A stretch of 64,000 bases of DNA from Raphanus sativus (lineage: Eukaryota; Streptophyta; Magnoliopsida; Brassicales; Brassicaceae). Location of the stretch: contig NC_079514.1 in assembly GCF_000801105.2 (NCBI RefSeq), positions 8,308,001 to 8,372,000 of the forward strand, read 5' to 3'. The notes beneath the pieces were generated by a model. It saw nothing but the letters and a program-made list of their open reading frames with translations, searched no databases and was not told the origin of the DNA. Below are positions 49,085 to 61,757 of the stretch, in pieces (positions within the stretch are counted from its first letter, which is position 1; each line of letters begins with the position of its first letter). The translations under genes were made by a program, and so were the position numbers.

Positions 49085-50167
49085 ATGGCGTCAGAAAATA
49101 ACAACGGATCGGGATCCGATTCCGCGAGGAAGATCGCCCTCGTGACCGGAATCACCGGCCAGGACGGATCCTACCTGACGGAGCTCCTCCTCTCGAAAGG
49201 CTACGAGGTCCACGGCCTGATCCGCCGCTCGTCCAACTTCAACACCCAGCGGCTCAACCACATCTACGTCGACCCCCACAACGCCGACAAGGCCCTCATG
49301 AAGCTCCACTACGCCGACCTCACCGACGCCTCCTCTCTCCGCCGCTGGCTCGACGTGATCAAGCCCGACGAGGTCTACAACCTCGCCGCGCAGTCCCACG
49401 TCGCCGTCTCCTTCGAGATCCCCGATTACACCGCCGACGTCGTCGCCACCGGCGCCCTCCGCCTCCTCGAAGCCGTCAGATCACACACCGCCGACACCGG
49501 CCGCGCCGTAAAGTACTACCAGGCGGGATCCTCGGAGATGTTCGGCGCCACCCCGCCTCCTCAGTGCGAGACGACGCCGTTTCACCCCAGGTCCCCTTAC
49601 GCGGCGTCAAAAGTCGCCGCGCATTGGTACACTGTGAACTACCGAGAGGCATACGGCCTCTTCGCGTGCAACGGGATCTTGTTCAACCACGAGTCTCCCC
49701 GGCGAGGGGAGAACTTCGTGACGAGGAAGATCACGAGGGCTTTGGGGAGGATCAAGGTCGGTCTGCAGAGGAAGCTCTTCCTCGGGAACCTCCAGGCGTC
49801 GAGGGACTGGGGGTTCGCGGGGGACTACGTGGAGGCCATGTGGATGATGCTGCAGCAGGAGGAGGCGGATGATTACGTGGTGGCCACGGAGGAGTCGCAT
49901 ACCGTTGAGGAGTTTCTCGAGGTTTCGTTTGGGTACTTGGGGCTGAACTGGAAGGATCACGTGGAGATTGATAAGAGGTACTTTAGGCCGGCTGAGGTGG
50001 ATAACTTGAAGGGAGATGCGAGCAAGGCGAAGGAAGTGTTGGGGTGGAAACCGAAAGTGGGGTTTGAGAAGCTGGTGAAGATGATGGTTGATGAGGATCT
50101 TGAGCTTGCTAAGAGGGAGAAAGTGCTTGTTGATGCTGGTTACATGGATGCTCAGCAGCAACCTTGA
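49085..50167 (+). CDS. MUR1: GDP-mannose 4,6-dehydratase
   Basis: Intronless, 360 residues. It converts GDP-mannose to GDP-4-keto-6-deoxymannose, the first step toward GDP-L-fucose for xyloglucan, rhamnogalacturonan II and glycoproteins in the cytosol. An extended short-chain dehydrogenase fold is clear: NADP-binding TGITGQDG (21-28), [10 protein letters not shown] (47-56), the catalytic Ser/Glu in AGSSEMFG (about 149-151), and YxxxK at Tyr172/Lys176 (SPYAASK). The N-terminus before the Rossmann fold is about 13 residues shorter than Arabidopsis MUR1 as I recall it. The first 600 bases are extremely rich in C-ending codons, producing long antisense frames that are not genes. Order matches At3g51160. 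Confidence 0.95.
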   Translation: MASENNNGSGSDSARKIALVTGITGQDGSYLTELLLSKGYEVHGLIRRSSNFNTQRLNHIYVDPHNADKALMKLHYADLTDASSLRRWLDVIKPDEVYNLAAQSHVAVSFEIPDYTADVVATGALRLLEAVRSHTADTGRAVKYYQAGSSEMFGATPPPQCETTPFHPRSPYAASKVAAHWYTVNYREAYGLFACNGILFNHESPRRGENFVTRKITRALGRIKVGLQRKLFLGNLQASRDWGFAGDYVEAMWMMLQQEEADDYVVATEESHTVEEFLEVSFGYLGLNWKDHVEIDKRYFRPAEVDNLKGDASKAKEVLGWKPKVGFEKLVKMMVDEDLELAKREKVLVDAGYMDAQQQP

Positions 50168-50577
50168 TTCAGAGATTATTGTCTTTTTTTTTTTTTTTTT
50201 TGCTATAATGCTTGTTTTGTTGTTGTCTTTGTTTCTAGTTTCTTGTCGTATTTTTTCAAGTAATTCAACTTGTTTTTATGGTATTGGCTCTATAACATAT
50301 GGTCGTACAACATCTTTGTAACATAGCTGAAGTGTTTATAGTAGAAACCCAATGCTCTCAACTATGACTTTGTTTCTGCAACTCCTCTCTAGTGTCTACA
50401 TGATAGTACAAAGATGAAAATCAAAACATAAAGCCACATAGATTGTTCAGTCAGTGGCATGAAAAACATCAACACATTTTTGGAGAAATTACATTTTGAC
50501 AAGCTCAGTCTCAGACCCAAATCGAAAATGGACCCTGAATCAGTTGGGAGTTTCTGATCTCTGACCTTTTTGTTCTC
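50168..50577. other. Convergent spacer: MUR1 and kinesin 3' UTRs
   Basis: Contains a T-run at 50184-50201. Nothing else recognised. Confidence 0.5.
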
Positions 50578-53500
50578 TTAGTACAAAATGGAGAGGGAGA
50601 GAACGCTCCGTTTCCACAGGCTAGATTTCTTGGGACGGGATTTAAGAGACAAGTTGAGGCCAAACATCTCTCTGGACGCCAGATCCATGTCAACGAACCC
50701 CATTAGCTTACCCACAACAGAGGCGCTCTCTCGGACGTGATCAATATCTGTGCTCTCTGACCAGACACGATGCGCCAGCTGGAGCCGTCTGTGCTTTGTG
50801 TTCAGCCCAATGCTCCATCTCAAGAACAGGTTCTCTCTCTCTTCTTTTCTCAGCTTCTTCTGCATCAGTTGACTCAGCTTGTACCTCTCTCTGTTCAACG
50901 CCCTCAGGCTGTTTTGTCACACAAGCACAAACAGTTAAAGAAAAGATAAAGAGAATACATTCTTCTTGACATAAAACGCCAGAGAAAGGTAAGGTGCTTT
51001 TTGTGAATATATATTTATATATACCTGGACATTGATGTAAGAGTGCGTCCGTTCTCAATAGCTTTGCTATTGTTGGTAAAGGTTTCTCTAATGTACTTGA
51101 GCCTACGGAGTTCTACTTCCAAGTAGAGGCAATCTTTCTGATCCCCTCTGAAGAGAAGGAAGAAGTAACTTCTGTGTGCCATGGAAACGTTGCAAGCATG
51201 CCATAGCTCTATAATCTCCATCTCGAGTCTCTTGAACTCCAACGGCCAGTTCAATGGCGTGGTTAAATAGTCTTCTATTGGATCCACCGCAGCGTCCTTG
51301 AAGCTCTTTGTTGATCTCAGAGCCAAGAATTTCTGTTCTATTTCCTCCATCTGCCATATTTTATAATAGATTTAGCCCTCAAGATAAAAGCAAGACCAAG
51401 CTAAGTACAACTAAGTGACTAACCGATAAGTGAATGATTCGCTTGTCCCTTTGAGGACCACTCTCTTCACCTTCCTCCTGGCTGATGGAAGTTCTTGTCT
51501 GACGCCTAAACACAGGAGCGCTAGAGGAAGACACCTGCGAGCTTTTCGTTGATGACTTTCTCTTATCAACACCATCTAAAGCAGCTGGCGTTCTTTGGGT
51601 GCTGCGGTTGAAGTCTTTCTCAGACCAAGTTGCTGGCATGCTCATCCGGCTAGAATGCTTTGGTAATGGCGGCTTCTTGATGTTGGACGGTTTCAGGTTG
51701 CTCTCAGCTCTTTCTTTCTGATACCAGTAGCTTGGTGGTGTGTTAGCGTCTCTCTCGTGCTCATACAAAGAAGAGGAAGAACCCGGTACAAAGCTTGTTC
51801 CGCAGCTTTGGCTTCTAGTATGCCTCACACCTCCTACTCTTTGCTGCGAATGTTTCTCAAGATGCAAACTATAAGGCTTTTCAGGAGACAGAGTGACAGA
51901 ATCTGGAAGTGTAGGGTCTCTTCTGAGGTTAGAAGCTTTGTCAGTTAATGACAAAACACATTCCTTTGGTTCGATAAAGACAGCACTGACTTCCTTTACA
52001 CACTCTTCTTCTTCTTCTACAATTTCTGTTGGTGGTCTTAAATTCTTTGAATCTGGTACACATACTGGTAGCGCATTCCTAGACATAGACCTGTCTTGAA
52101 GCATGGTTGGCTCTGGAGACATGATGATACCAGAGCTCTCTGTTTCTATGCATCGAAGTTCCGTGCAAGTGTCTTCAGAACCCACCTCACTTGGTCCATC
52201 CACTTCATGCAACCTCTCCTCCTGATCTACAGATTTCCCCTTGTGAATGTGTAACTGGTTTTTACTTTCTGCCCCACGAATATTAAGTCGAACTTTTGTG
52301 AATCTCCCAGGAGTTACAAATGAAAGGTGTTGTTGGCCTGGGCTAGTTGCACCAGAATCAATCCTAAGGTCGGTAAGCTGGAAGACATTCTCGTCAGAAC
52401 CGTGCTCGGTTGATTGTGGGGAAACCATACTGGATCGCTGAGCTGATACTGAGCTTTCTGGTGTTATATACAGAGATTCCCATGAACTGCGGACCCGCAG
52501 CTTGGGGTATTGATTTCCAAGAACCAACTGTAAGAAATACCAAAAAGGGATTATAAAGTAAATCAAACAGTTTAAGAGTTTATTCTTCTTTTCATTAAAA
52601 CTCACGTACCTTTGCATGTTCTGAGTCTGTTGATAATGTCTCTTTGATTGGTGATTCTCCAACGATTTGTTGGAGATTTTCAATCCGAGAATGAGCCCCC
52701 TCTAACTGTTGTGCTAATTGGAACACCTCTTTGTTTAGCTGTAAGTAATGAAAGGCCATAAAAGTTCCTAGAGTGAATGGATTTTACATATTAAGACAAA
52801 TCACCAGTATTGAATGCAGAGCTACCAGTAATACAAAAGGATGGTTAGAGAGAAGTGAACTACTTGTTTTGTATAATCTTGATTGAAGTAAATCGCATTA
52901 CCTTTTGAATATGGAGGTCCTTCTCCATCAGTAGTGCACTTGTGTCAGACACAGCCAGAGCTTGACGAGGGCTTCTCAACTCACTCTCCAGTTTAGCCAA
53001 CTCCCTCTGTAAATGTTTAACCAGAACTTTATCAGACATGACCACGTTGACTTGCGCGTTTGTCGTCACCTCCTTTGCACAGCTTGCGAACAACAATGTG
53101 TTTCTTGATTGCTCAACGTGGATTCTCGCAGGACTCATGGTGCAGATTATAGCAGTTCTGGCGTTTCCTCCCAACGAAGACTGAAGTATTCGTGTCAGCT
53201 TTGAGTCTCTGAATGGAATGTGCCCAGTTTTTCCTTTACTGCATTAAGCTAGCCAATATATTTTAGCAATGTAAATAGGAAGCTACTCAAATACAATACA
53301 CATTATTAGATGAATAAATAGCAGATAAATCAGGGAACTTCACTGAAGCTAAAGGTGCTACTACACAGGCTAACCTTAGCTTTCGAATGACAGTTCCTAG
53401 TGTTAGTAAACTTCGGTTTATATGACCACCTTCTTTCAACCTTGTGGCAGCTGATAATGATTGAGATGCACGCTCGCTTCCAGCAAGATCAATGAAATTC

Positions 53501-54816
53501 TGCAGGATAATTACTCAAATCTATGGAATTTACTTCCTCTTTTTCGAGAACAATACATGATGGATTCAACGTACATACCACTGTCGCTGTGAGTGTGCTA
53601 AATTTATCATTAGCTAAATATTCATGTGCTGTGCTTTCGACCGTCTGTGAAAGATATCAATCAGAAATACGCTGCTCCAAAAAAGCAGCGTGAAGAATCT
53701 ATAATGTAAATCAGCAAAAATGCATTTACCAATCTCAGAATCTGATGAGAGCGGGAACTAACTTCATTTAAAGCTGTCTCTCCAATGTGTCTTTGAGCTG
53801 CAATCATTAGATGATACTGGTCAAATTGATGCTAAACGCAAAACTTAGATTCACGTTTGGAAAGCAATACCTATACAGATCGATAAAAGCTCCTTAAAAT
53901 GATTCCAGCCCCGCAGAGTTTCCTCTGTGAGTTTCTCAACAACTGTCCCTTTCTGTCAAAAAAGCAAATAACCAGCTAATGTATTAGATTATGCATAACC
54001 AATTCCATTTGTTGTTAAGTATAATCAGCCAGTGTCAAATTTTACCTCAGGATCATCTAGAAGTCTGAGTGGAGTAATGTCTGTACTCAAGAGGTCTCTT
54101 ACAGACTCGTTATAGATCTCCATAGCTGAGAATTTCAGAACGAATTCTCTTTCCTTATGCTGCAAAAAAAAAAAAAAACACATCACAATTTTTCAGAAGA
54201 TGTGGAAAATAATGTGGTAAGGAGACACTATGAAATCTTTATCATAAAATTTAACTTCACCTTGGAAATGTAATCATATATATCAGCCAAGGCGTAGTCA
54301 GTAATCCCACTCATAGTGTAAGTCTTTCCACTGCTCGTTTGTCCATATGCAAAGACACTAGCTGAAACCAGGGTGACCCATTAGGTAGCAAAACATGAGC
54401 CACAGTGGAACAAAAACTAGAAAGCAGTGGCTAGACATGTCTTACCATGAACCCCACTAACAACAGAGAGAACCACTTCTTTGGCCCCTTGATCATACAC
54501 CTCCTTGGTACAACACTCAGGGCCAAACACTCTGTCTAGAGGCATAAGAAAGAGCTCAAGTAAGGATTGACGTTTGATCAAGAAACTGAAAAAAGCAAGC
54601 TAGTCATATACCGAATGTGTAGGCAGTGGGGTACATGGAACGCTCGGAAAGGGAAAGATGGCTTCTGTATATAACGGTTTCATCATTAATACACTCCCAA
54701 TCTGCCTCTTCGTTCTTCACCCTTTCTTTCACATTCAATGGCCTCAAACGGACAGAAACAAAAATCTTCTCTTCCCTCCCGGAAGATCCTTGCGTCTGAT
54801 CCTCTCCTGCAGCCAT
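50578..54816 (-). CDS. Kinesin-7 motor protein (NACK type, DUF3490 tail)
   Basis: Thirteen exons on the minus strand: 54612-54816, 54446-54535, 54261-54361, 54046-54159, 53871-53952, 53730-53797, 53579-53644, 53375-53499, 52902-53238, 52610-52738, 51424-52527, 51025-51350, 50578-50908. They total 3,078 nt and 1,025 residues, and the frame closes. The motor domain is N-terminal: P-loop GQTSSGKT (105-112), switch I NEVSSRSH (208-215), switch II DLAGSE (246-251), then [15 protein letters not shown] coiled coil follows ([14 protein letters not shown]), then a long Ser-rich linker and the C-terminal DUF3490 region (from about 808; [17 protein letters not shown]). NACK kinesins bring a MAPKKK to the phragmoplast midzone in cytokinesis; this member is At3g51150-like and its exact role is less certain. 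No lesion was seen. Confidence 0.92.
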
Positions 54817-56990
54817 CTTCGTATCCCTCACCTCCCTTTCCTCATATCCTAAACCCAAAAGAAACCAGGAAGGAAAATCAGCAGCAATGTCATGTATATA
54901 CATAAAGAGGCAGATAAATAAATAATAATAATTGTACATCATGACTCCAGTAATGAACTTTTGTCTACTTCCATATCTTGGGCAAAAAGAACATTTTGTC
55001 TCTATCCATTCCACGTGTTTTTATATTTCAATATATGTCAGAAGAGAATGATTCCTTTTTCATCATTGTTTAAGACATAAAACAAACGAAGTTTCGTATA
55101 ATATTATAGAAGAGGATTTGGTGTTTTTTTTCTGGAATGGTCCCCCTAAAAAAATTCTTCCTTGCATGTTGCTTAAGTGTCAAACACAAAGAAAGCACTT
55201 ACTTATTACGAGTTACCTTGAGGGATTGATAAGAGTTTGCAAGAGGACTTTCACAGACGTTTCTGCAAAATGTTCGATGGTGGAGACAAGAATATTGAGT
55301 AACTCCATGTGCAGTGAGTAAACAGAGCTTTTACTACTTACACCTGCTTCCTAGAAACACCAAATAAAACAAAAACAAAAAATCCAACAAAAATTTAGCC
55401 GTAAGATCCAACAAAAAGTCATTTCACAGTGATTTAACTAACCATCACGCGTAGTTCTACTGTACCGCAAAGCATTAACACGAAACTAAGAAACAATCAA
55501 CGGAACTCGAACCTGATTTCCTCTGAATCCGCGAATGAGCAACGGAGATTTTAGAGAAACGAGATGAAGAACAATGGCGTAAGCGACGGTGAACGATTCA
55601 CGACGCAGATAATAGCATAATCCGTTCGGAAGAAACCACCGGAGAGATTCTCGGTCGAACCTATTTTCGTTTAAAAAATCGGAAAGGCGCAGCTCTTATT
55701 GTTTTTTTTCTCTTTTGTCGTCAATGGTGTGTATTAGAAATCTACTTGGCTAATTATATTAGCGCGCTAAAGATTATTATTTCGTACTGCCTTAACCACA
55801 TTTTGCATGATTTTTATACTCCAAATCATGATGTCCACTGTCCAGTTCTAGTATAAAATATTAATCAAACAATTTTAGATTTATACGAGTTTTTATAAAT
55901 ATTAGATCCAGTTCTTTTTCTTCTTTTTTGTCAACATATTAGATCCAGTTCTATGTCAGGCAAAAAATAAAATATCTGCCAAAAAAGTGTAGCTCAGGTT
56001 GATTATCCACATACTTTTAGAAAACGAAACTATTATCCACATTTTTATTTGGACTGAAGAGGTAGATAATATAGGAACTAATTTAGAACTAATGGTGAGA
56101 CTATAATCAGTTTTAAGTTGATAAATATATCACATCATTAACCTAATCACCTATTATGAACACACATTATTCGATGTTAATGGAATTACATCACAACCAC
56201 AAAAGAAATTATATGATTTTGCAAGTAATGATTTCTGGTACCAGCATATATGATTATATGTTTACATCATTGGCGTTTGAAGCTAAGGGTTGGTGAACTT
56301 TTTGTTCACTTTAAATTTAAATTAATATAATATAAATAAAATAATATAAAAGCAGCGCACATGAAGGCATGTGCGTTTGTTTTTCTTACTTTATACTTTC
56401 AACTTTTCAAGTACATAATTAAATGCAATCATCGTCCAAAATCAACGCTCAGTCATCGACGTCAAACCAGTCTGCTAGTCTACTACTGTACTACATCATG
56501 ATATACAAATAAGATGCATTAGCTGATAAACAAACAAACATGTAAAAGTGATTTTTTAACACTTTTTTTGCTATATCGCGAAAATGGAACGTTTAATTAT
56601 ATGTAATCCAAACTAGCATCAAACTAAAGATACTCTGAATACAGTTACAAAACCGTCTACATGATTTTGTTATGAATCTCACATTGAAACTGATATGGAG
56701 CCTATAAAACTTAACATAGTATACAGTATAAAATGATTCAGGTAGGATATACTGTACAAGTAATATGTTTTTTTTTGTTGTAAAAACACAAGTAATATGT
56801 TGTTGAGGTTAGAGTATAATTTTGTTTGAAATGCGTTAAAAATTTATTATTTCTAGCGAATGTGCCACAATATTACTTTGTCTAATAAAATGGTGGAACA
56901 TATATTAATTTTCATATTACCAACATGTATGAATTGGAATCATACTAAGCTTAACAGAGTCTACTCTATTTTCTATTAAGAAAACGAATG
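54817..56990. other. Kinesin leader/promoter and spacer
   Basis: The kinesin 5' UTR probably has an intron (an exon-like GC-richer block lies at 55510-55670). Beyond 55750 the sequence is AT-rich with no recognisable gene. Confidence 0.5.
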
Positions 56991-57005
56991 AAATAGGGGT
57001 TATTT

Positions 57006-59404
57006 TAACAAGCGATAAACTAACCTCCGGACTCGTAACCTAATCACCGCCTCCGCCTTTACCTTCGGTGGCTCAGCCACGGATCTCTCCGTCACGCTCG
57101 TGACGACATACTCCATAACTCTACCTTCTTCTTTCTCTTCTCTGTCATGGCGGATCTCCCAGAAGATCCGGTGTCATCTCCGACTTTTAAAGCCTCACCT
57201 GAGCTTCTCCACCTGTGTAAAATGGACTCTCTAATGCCTTCATCCAGCAGGAGCTTTCAATACACAACGGAGTTTCCTTCTTCGTCATCAATTTCATCGA
57301 TTCTGTTTGGAGAAGATGCCTTAACTGTTCAAGATCCCCTTCGCCAGCAACCTCCATCCTCTACGACAAATGAAACAACTAGGACTCCTCCATCTCCAAA
57401 GTCGATCTCAAAGGTTTTATTTGGAAATGAGACACTCGATGTCGTAGGATTGTCACGCCAAGTCTCTCAACCTCATCTAGGAGCTTGGGCATCTCCGCTT
57501 AAGTTCTCAGATAACTTTAATGCCGCTACCGGTAAACAGATACAAAAGGATAACCTTAATGGCTTCTCGAAACAGCCTGTGTTTGAAGAATGGCCGGCTC
57601 TGACTGCTAATCTTCCCACCATCTCTCGTAAGCAAAGAGCTCGCATCTTTTCCTCTCAAGCTGCAAATTCCTCGGCTCCATCTTCTGCAGTAGGTGATGA
57701 TCTTCATGCTATCTCAAGCGAGTATCCATGGGCAGCGAAGATGCGATCCAAATGCAATCTCCACAGGGTTACCACTCCCACATACTTGGAAGATGGAACT
57801 CCAATGGTATGCATTCCGCCATCTGTTCTTCTGAAGGGATTAGATCACCAGCGTGAATTCATTGTTGGTCAGTTCAAGAACTGTTCAGCACCACCAGGAG
57901 GTTTAATTCATGGAATGGCTACCCGAATTTGGGGTAAAAAGTGTAAGATTTTCACTAAACAGCTTGGTGAATCTTCTTATCTGTTTCATATACCCGATGA
58001 GTCGACTAGGAATTGGGTAATTTCGCGAGGAATCTGGTATGTGGATGACTGCTTAATGTTTGTTTCTGCGTGGAATCCTTCAGAAACGATCTCACTCCCT
58101 GAAATCAAGACAATTCCTATTTGGTTAACTCTTAAGAACATCCCCTTTCAGCTATATTCCATTGAGGGCATTGATTGGATTGCTTCAGGCATCGGGGAAC
58201 CTATGTTGACTAGCAAGCCTTGGTTAGATCCAACATCTATTGGAGAAGCAAAAATCTTAGTTGAGGTCAAGCTAGACAGGCCCTTCCCTAAGCGTGTAGC
58301 TTTACAGGACAAAGAAGGTACCATAAGTTTGGTAGACATCATTTACTCTTGGCTTCCCTCTAGCTGCACATCTTGTGGACAGCTGGGACATAAAGCTAAT
58401 CGTTGCTTAGGAGTAAAAGCAACAAATGTGACAACTGATCCAAAGAACTCCCAAGTTATTGTCTCAGAAGTCTTAGCTACAAGTACAGATGTTGGCGTCC
58501 CTTCTACTCATTCATCTTTGAATCAAAATAATACATCAACGGTACCTATTACTACTTTCTCCACTGTTACTACTACTTATCTTGCACTTCCACCTTCGTC
58601 GGCAATAGAGCAAGGTCCAACTAAGGTTACATTTGAGGCTGGAAACTCTAACCAACAGGCTGACATCACATCTGCTCAACCTGACCTTCAGTCTTTGACT
58701 ACGCTTACAAATAACGAGTCATCAACAAACACTGCCACCTTCTCTCCTTCAGGTACTGAACAAGACTTACATAAATCTCCAAACACTACTAAGCAAGGTA
58801 CTGAGATTTCTATTATTGAAAAAGATAACAATGTCTGCTTAGAGTTACCGTCGGTAAATGAGACTAATTCAAGTTGTGAAAGAAACAAATTGGATACTAC
58901 TGAGGATTTAGAAGTAACTGATCTGACAGAGATAAAATCTTCAAAAGAAGCTGCTGTGATGTCCTCTTTGGATACCGATCACATTGTCTCTATCACCTGT
59001 CCTCATACTGAAAACTTACCTCTCGATGAGGTATTTGCTTCCTCTCCACCTCTTTTTGTTCCAGGTTCAAGTACAGCTGCTGCTCCTTTTGCATCAGATG
59101 ATGACTTGATAAATAGAACTCGAGGAGGAAGACTCATAAAACCATCACTTAAAGGTAAAGAGTTTGAATGGACAGAGGTGGGAGGAAGGGGAAAACGGGG
59201 ACGAGGTCGTGGTCCTAAACACTAGAACCACCGTCACTGCCTTCATCAACCTTCTTCAACTATTATGCTGTGTGCTTTATGTATCTCTAAATTAGTGTTT
59301 TCTTATTCTTTCACTTCTTTGAAATCTAAATTTCTTTGGTCACAAATGTGAACCATTTGTATCAAACTTTTGAATTTTAAATAGAAAGTCATTTTTCAAA
59401 AAAA
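57006..59404 (+). mobile_element. ORF1-only LINE-type retroelement (no reverse transcriptase)
   Basis: 2.4-kb insertion flanked by a 15-bp direct repeat AAATAGGGGTTATTT (56991-57005 and 59405-59419), with a 3' A-tract (about 59398-59407). It holds a 141-base leader, one intact ORF1, and about 170 bases of 3' UTR. There is no ORF2, although both boundaries are present, so the inserted RNA itself lacked reverse transcriptase. It must have been mobilised in trans by a full LINE. Confidence 0.88.
57147..59225 (+). CDS. LINE ORF1 / gag-like protein with DUF4283 and zinc knuckle
   Basis: Intact 692-residue frame. A Ser/Pro-rich N-terminal third comes first. A DUF4283 domain (about 225-330, containing FIVGQFKNCSAPPGG and TRIWGKKCKIF) follows, then a zinc knuckle CX2CX4HX4C at C407-C420. 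A long Ser/Thr-rich region and an Arg/Gly-rich tail (GGRGKRGRGRGPKH) end the protein. This is the arrangement of ORF1 in plant L1-type LINEs, whose product binds RNA and forms the particle with ORF2. No stop, frameshift or intron is present, which argues for recent arrival or selection. It is normally annotated as DUF4283 or zinc-knuckle protein. It could be a domesticated gene, but the flanking repeat and A-tail favour a mobile copy. Confidence 0.88.
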   Translation: MADLPEDPVSSPTFKASPELLHLCKMDSLMPSSSRSFQYTTEFPSSSSISSILFGEDALTVQDPLRQQPPSSTTNETTRTPPSPKSISKVLFGNETLDVVGLSRQVSQPHLGAWASPLKFSDNFNAATGKQIQKDNLNGFSKQPVFEEWPALTANLPTISRKQRARIFSSQAANSSAPSSAVGDDLHAISSEYPWAAKMRSKCNLHRVTTPTYLEDGTPMVCIPPSVLLKGLDHQREFIVGQFKNCSAPPGGLIHGMATRIWGKKCKIFTKQLGESSYLFHIPDESTRNWVISRGIWYVDDCLMFVSAWNPSETISLPEIKTIPIWLTLKNIPFQLYSIEGIDWIASGIGEPMLTSKPWLDPTSIGEAKILVEVKLDRPFPKRVALQDKEGTISLVDIIYSWLPSSCTSCGQLGHKANRCLGVKATNVTTDPKNSQVIVSEVLATSTDVGVPSTHSSLNQNNTSTVPITTFSTVTTTYLALPPSSAIEQGPTKVTFEAGNSNQQADITSAQPDLQSLTTLTNNESSTNTATFSPSGTEQDLHKSPNTTKQGTEISIIEKDNNVCLELPSVNETNSSCERNKLDTTEDLEVTDLTEIKSSKEAAVMSSLDTDHIVSITCPHTENLPLDEVFASSPPLFVPGSSTAAAPFASDDDLINRTRGGRLIKPSLKGKEFEWTEVGGRGKRGRGRGPKH

Positions 59405-60291
59405 AAATAGGGGTTATTTATGCAGAATCAAAAAATAACTTTTTTGGCGATTCAATAATTTAGAAAGGACACTAGAAATGAATTTATTTATGTTGAATAA
59501 ACACATATTAAACTGCGAGGTCGACAAAAAAACAAAATATTTTTCTTTTTGTTTGGACCAAAGAACAAAATAATTATCCAAAATGTGTTTAATGGAAAGA
59601 TATACATAAAATTCGACACGAAATAAATAAAGAGGGTCATGCACATGATGACTCATGAGGAGGCTACGGACAATAAGCCATGCAGCCTTCATGATAACAA
59701 ATGTCAAAGAAGTCAATGCTTCATGATTTGGTCGCATAAAGTATACACACTTTTGTTGTTCATTACACTCAAAAAATTTAAATGCTCTACATGAACTTGG
59801 GTCTATATGTAATTGCTACCCAGTGTTAAAAAAAACTTGTGTCTTGGCACCTAGCTTGCTGAGCTTTAGGCCTTTAACTCACGGAGTCAAATACTGCAGA
59901 TGAGACTCATTTAGGGAACCAACCCAAAACTTTAACGGAAAATGTATGCTCCTCGTCGTATGCAGTGTGGTCAATATCTCTAAGAAAGAAAACTCGTGGT
60001 TACCAACAACCGCAACTCGGCCAACCAATCCTTACTTTTTGGGCTGCCAGGCTGTGAATCACATCCAGGACCACCGGTCAGTCATTGACAAAGCCGCCCT
60101 CAATTTCTTAAAGAACTAATAATGTATACTAGGTTTTCATATGCACTTTAAAAGTGCGGAACATTTTTGTTATAATTTAGTACAAAAAAATTCAAAGATG
60201 ATTTTTATAAAAACATTTGTATTACTATATTGAAACTCTGATATGGATTGTCGATATCAAAATCAAAATGAGTTTTTCCTACCGTATATTT

Positions 60292-60553
60292 TAGGGGTGG
60301 GCATATCGGTTATCTTCTCGGTTCGGTTCGGGTTCGGGTTAGTTTGTTTAGTTTGGTTCTAGTAATTTCCAACTGAAGTAAATCATAGTTAGTTTGGTTC
60401 GGTTTCACGGCTCGGTTCGGTTTCAAACCGAACCATTCGGATTGGAAAAATCTTCAATTGAATTATTTGAAAAATATTTCGGTTCGGTTTGAATCAGTAT
60501 GGTTTGGTTAGTTCGGTTTAACTCAGTTCGGTTGACTTTTTTACTCACCCTTA
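60292..60553. repeat. GGTTCGG-rich repeat with hAT-like ends
   Basis: Starts TAGGGGTGGGCATATCGG and ends ACTCACCCTTA, an imperfect inverted pair. The interior is made of GGTTCGGTT units and their complements. No clean target duplication was found. Elements with such ends and GGTTCGG cores are common in plant genomes. Confidence 0.6.
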
Positions 60554-60658
60554 ATATATCTAAACCGAACATTTCTTGAAATATCACGATAACCGATGAT
60601 CCGTATTTTAACAGCGAGGTTATTTTGTTTGTACATTTTAATTTGAAAATATAAATAT

Positions 60659-60815
60659 AAAAATGAATATATCGTATATTCAAATTTTATTAAAGAAACA
60701 AAGTTTGAATTCACTGAAAAATAATTATAATATTCAAATTTATATTTTAATTATTTTCGGTGAGTTCAAACTTTGTATCTTTAATAAAATCTGAATATGC
60801 GATATATTCATTTTT
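60659..60815. repeat. Long inverted repeat (arms about 69 bp)
   Basis: Left arm 60659-60727 and right arm 60748-60815 pair with about six mismatches, spaced by about 20 bases. The arms begin AAAAATGAATATATCG and include TTTTATTAAAG. A transcript would fold into one long hairpin. It may be a MITE or an siRNA-producing locus. Confidence 0.85.
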
Positions 60816-61757
60816 CCAGCTTAAAGATGGATGAGTAATCATTTATTAGAAATGTTATTTTCTGTCTTATTATAATTATAAAATATTGTTTCAATTTTTA
60901 TTTAAAGAAATGGAACACTTATTTTGGAATTTGTAAAAATAAATATAATAGTATAATATATAGTATCGAATACAATTTCAAAGTTATCTCATATAATAAA
61001 AATGTATATGTATTGTTCTTTTGTTTGAATTTAACTAATTGGGTCTGTGCACAGTAAAGTGTCATCACTAAGTTATGTTATAATCATATTAAATCCCACC
61101 TATCTATGTTAGTTATGATGATAATATATAATCGTAGGAAAAATGTAAGTTTACGTAGGGAAAAAACGTCTATGTACTATCACATTTACAAATAAAAATG
61201 TTACTATTTAATTCAAATTCTATGTGAAACTATATTAGGCTGGATACTGTTTTTTCAGATTTTTTAAAGATCTCTTCAAAATATTTTAAGTAATTTAAAT
61301 ATTAAATATTTAATATATTTCAGTAGCATTCCTGTAAATAATTTTAAAAACTAAGGAGATGTCTGAAAAATATCTGCTGTTTTAATTGTATTGATAAATT
61401 GCTTTGTTCCCAAATTATATATAAAAACATATTTATCAAAATTTTATTTTAAATGTTTATGGTCTTCAAAATTTTGGCTGCGGACCCTGCCCTCATCTAC
61501 GCTATTTTTTTTCTTTTTGTATCGTAAGACATGTATAAAGTAACCGGCAAAGGAAGACTTGACTTATGATATTGAACCGTCAAAGAGAGCTAAGGTCTCA
61601 TGGAAATAACAATTCTTCAAGAACAAAAACAGTATCTTTCTCTATGCCACATGAAGATGACTCAGTTTCTCATTTTGTGTGTTCTCCACATACATATCCG
61701 AGATAATAATACTATTGCGACCCAAAAAGGGGTGAAGAGAAGAGCTAGAATGCTACT

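Larger units (their letters stand above)
59420..61757. other. Intergenic with two inverted-repeat elements
   Basis: AT-rich. It includes the GGTTCGG-rich element at 60292-60553 and the hairpin at 60659-60815. No coding gene was recognised. Confidence 0.55.

Noticed and set aside
49091..49399. Long antisense open frames across the MUR1 gene (also 49607-50161)
   Set aside because: They result from the strong C-ending codon use of MUR1; no family resemblance.
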